A DNA stretch of 8,756 nucleotides, from positions 1-8,756 of the forward strand of contig JAEZKY010000279.1 in assembly GCA_023435985.1 (NCBI GenBank), written 5' to 3'. The stretch comes from Bacillota bacterium. Lineage in GTDB: Bacteria; Bacillota; Clostridia; Clostridiales; Clostridiaceae. The notes under the pieces are model-generated. The model was not told the DNA's origin and did no database searches. It saw only the letters and a list, made by a program, of their open reading frames with translations. Positions 8,001 through 8,756 of this stretch are shown here, piece after piece; position 1 is the stretch's first letter, and the number at the start of each line of letters is the position of its first letter. Position numbers and translations under genes: made by a program.

Positions 8001-8712
8001 CTAAATCTAAGCTTCCTGCACTTGCTAAAGAAAGTAATCCAGGTAGTGCCGTTATTGTTTCATCTACAGAATAACCTGCCTGTCCTAAAAGTTGTTCTGC
8101 ATCTGCTACATTACTGGCCGACCATGCCGTACTGGCTCCTAAATCTAATGCTGTTTTCTTTAGCCTCTGCATTTCTGGATCCGTAGCACTAGTTACAGCT
8201 TTCACACTAGATAACTGTTTTTCAAAATCTGTGTAAGTCTGCATTGTGTCTTTTAAACCTAATCCACCTACAAGCATTGCTCCAGCTAAGCCTATTGCTA
8301 TAGTTTTCTTAGCAATTGTTTTAGTCCAGGAACTTATTTTGCTTTCTATATTAGTTAGTGATTTGGTCGCTTCATCTTGTATTTTTACTTTAGTCTTTGC
8401 TTCCTTATTATTTAGTTTTTCAACCTTGCTTCCTATCTTATCTAAATTAGAACTTGCATTATCCTTTATTCTAGCTGTGGGACTTATAGATTTATTGTTT
8501 AATTTATTAACTTTTGCTTCTATCTTTTCAACTATTGGTGTAGTAAGATCTTTTATTTTACTTGTTGGACTCGCTGTTAACTTACTTAGACTTCTAAACT
8601 TCTTTTCAACTTTTTCAGTAACACTTTCAAGAGTTGAAATTTTCTTTTTGGCCTCCCCATCACCATTTACTTTGATGGAGATACCTAAAGAATATACTTC
8701 TTTGTTAGCCAC
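5032..8712 (-). CDS. Tail tape measure protein (TP901-type)
   Basis: The scaffold that sets tail-tube length and is expelled on infection; 1226 residues. Residues 31-131 hold charged 29-residue repeats. A hydrophobic segment lies at 137-153, then the TP901 tape measure core at about 158-440, with YTDFEKQLSSVKAVTSATD, LGASTAWSASNVADAEQLLG, LPGLLSLASAGSLDLA and AIVGSQAGTVLRQTMARLA. More hydrophobic stretches occur at 489-505 and 541-570. Residues 600-870 are largely helical and charged, probably coiled coil. A beta-rich part (925-1075) ends with DIPPEKTVVVTT. The C-terminal motif at 1099-1146 (HASGTDYATAGLSTVNERGWEL onward) is common in Gram-positive phage tape measures. No peptidase or lysozyme domain is evident. 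The start is GTG at 8710-8712 with AGGAGG nine bases upstream. By the usual 0.15 nm per residue rule the tail would be about 184 nm long. Confidence 0.96.
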   Translation of the reverse strand: MANKEVYSLGISIKVNGDGEAKKKISTLESVTEKVEKKFRSLSKLTASPTSKIKDLTTPIVEKIEAKVNKLNNKSISPTARIKDNASSNLDKIGSKVEKLNNKEAKTKVKIQDEATKSLTNIESKISSWTKTIAKKTIAIGLAGAMLVGGLGLKDTMQTYTDFEKQLSSVKAVTSATDPEMQRLKKTALDLGASTAWSASNVADAEQLLGQAGYSVDETITALPGLLSLASAGSLDLASATSIASSTLRGFNLDAGQTTHVADALALTANATNSDVTDLGESLKYISPVAHSLGISMEDAVAATGLLSNQAIVGSQAGTVLRQTMARLASPTKEASELMQKYGINAFDAQGNMKTLSGVVDNLNSSLGGLTNQKRADVISTVFGIESMSGVMALMNQGGQSLSDLTEKLKQANGAAQKMADTKLDNLAGQMENLNGAVETMKIHLGERLAPYAKEFVSWLTAKMPDIENGIMSTVDYVSNHIDEIKTGIEGIVAAIAVVSGINFLGSFGNSLSGISKFISLIKGANVAEEMTGAASGLSKVGLIGRMLPALLSPAGIAVTAGVATTAYAVKKYNDLMAESVTKPTEELGLTERIMNALSGNVNKSKKELQDAGLVYDDFGEGVSDSFKDASREASKNLLQIEMNIKRLTSDGSFSESDVNSFKNYISDFASGAINEMKQKQSDIQKEFQKTFSIDGVTSTAEQGTLDYLNTYFQEGIDKELGIRDEIYQIGDKAIKDHGTLLDSDMELIKDKLSELQAIKLQYANAENAGEQAYASSKFKSAAERVSGIDDVSKLMQDRAKEHQQTIDETKANYDKTIATTQYLMDNESDSNKKATLQKGLDEATTARDKALKQAEEDWKSDLETLYSAYPNAKGKIDEEDGHTFSRSELKSQGVMSKLEDNHKGLSDIKESGAYALRNSVNGNLDTLYVDVDKVTGEIKGIINGATGEIGAYSDKQKESLVSLQQEYSNTGASIQALVGDQARINTTTGAVVNVFGSIVGSLQNVQKETDKTVTGILDINGHSIEITSNADGAITEMHEVSSSAGEASEKIDKVTDSLNDIPPEKTVVVTTVIKQITQDIKEFLKFGDSNSSQEVTEHASGTDYATAGLSTVNERGWELGDRTMPIIGQYNDNPVVNLQRGTKIKNHMDSMSEMKADVKREVANQMPQQKVQVYQPQLAVAGGGNSFSFNMGGININNMADKAAIIKQATQEFAKQLMEVLNNQA
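8320..8622 (-). repeat. In-frame 87-base (29-residue) tandem repeats at the start of the tape measure gene
   Basis: Encodes residues 31-131. Full copies span about 45-73, 74-102 and 103-131, with a half copy at 31-44. Shared positions include SPTSKIKD / SPTARIKD / KTKVKIQD and VEKIEAKVNKLNNK / LDKIGSKVEKLNNK / LTNIESKISSWTK; the half copy gives VTEKVEKKFRSLSK. Copies 1 and 2 are most alike, and differ mainly at third bases, so the duplication is not recent. Confidence 0.75.
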
Positions 8713-8756
8713 TACTTTTTACCTCCTCTTTTCCTAGGAGTTGGTAAGTGTTCAAC
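8712..8756 (-). CDS. C-terminal end of an upstream gene, probably a tail-assembly chaperone (partial)
   Basis: Fourteen codons are visible, ending VEHLPTPRKRGGKK then TAG, with the stop sharing one base with the tape measure GTG (TAGTG). The tail is strongly basic. In contractile-tail clusters this slot normally holds the tail-assembly chaperone (XkdN-like), often made with a frameshift. A second frame is also open here, ending at TAA 8705-8707, but its third-position bases are far richer in G and C (7 of 16 versus 3 of 14), so I prefer this one. Too little is present to identify the family by sequence; the product is inferred from position. Confidence 0.45.
   Translation of the reverse strand, partial: VEHLPTPRKRGGKK
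8722..8727 (-). promoter_or_regulatory. Ribosome binding site deciding the GTG start of the tape measure gene
   Basis: A perfect AGGAGG lies nine bases before GTG 8710-8712. It falls within the last codons of the upstream gene. There is no in-frame ATG nearby that would keep the conserved N-terminus. Confidence 0.85.

Noticed and set aside
5032..8712. Embedded cell-wall hydrolase or peptidase domain in the tape measure
   Set aside because: I looked for lysozyme-like, NlpC/P60 and zinc peptidase (HxxD, HxH) motifs and saw none; the C-terminal part is the usual Gly-rich tape measure motif.
8715..8721. TAAAAAG run before the tape measure start as a frameshift slippery site
   Set aside because: It does not fit the X XXY YYZ heptamer and is too close to the stop codon; any chaperone frameshift would be further upstream, outside the window.
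8246..8737. Plus-strand open frame of 163 codons opposite the tape measure start
   Set aside because: It lies wholly antisense to a conserved gene, has a hydrophobic low-complexity Leu/Ser/Phe composition typical of the reverse of Lys/Glu/Asn-rich sequence, and has no convincing ribosome site.

Overview
The window is a slice of the tail-assembly operon of a contractile-tailed phage, prophage or phage-tail-like particle from a low-GC Gram-positive host, most likely Clostridium or a close relative. The base composition is strongly AT-rich, third codon positions favour A and T, ribosome binding sites are strong AGGAGG/GGTGAT types, and GTG and TTG starts are common. The gene order matches the Bacillus PBSX-type (xkd) module and the Clostridium contractile-tail clusters. 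All real genes lie on the minus strand, so transcription runs from position 8756 towards position 1.

In order of transcription the window holds: the last 14 codons of an upstream gene (probably a tail-assembly chaperone); a 1226-residue TP901-type tape measure protein; an XkdP-like protein whose C-terminus is an SH3b-type domain; an XkdQ-like baseplate hub protein; a DUF2577 (XkdR-like) protein; a DUF2634 (XkdS-like) sheath-initiator/wedge protein; a baseplate J (XkdT-like) wedge protein; a DUF2313/YmfQ (Mu gp48-like) wedge protein; and the first 256 codons of a tail-collar fibre protein, which runs off the window at position 1.

The genes are packed with overlaps or gaps of at most 25 bases. 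I see no promoter, terminator, RNA gene, mobile element or CRISPR array. They appear to form one translationally coupled transcript that builds one machine. The tape measure sets tube length, XkdP/XkdQ/DUF2577 form the hub under the tube, DUF2634 starts the sheath and joins it to the wedges, baseplate J and YmfQ form the wedges, and the collar fibre is the host-contact part attached at the baseplate rim. No capsid, packaging, lysis or integration gene is visible, so the window cannot tell a complete prophage from an R-type tailocin.

Most of the window is a conserved, recognisable tail module, and I found no clear sign of an undescribed system. The points worth a second look are the SH3b domain where Bacillus XkdP has LysM, a three-and-a-half-copy 29-residue repeat at the start of the tape measure, a 29-residue-spaced duplication at the end of the YmfQ-like protein, an HxH motif in the DUF2577 protein, and several start codons that an ATG-only gene caller would miss or misplace.
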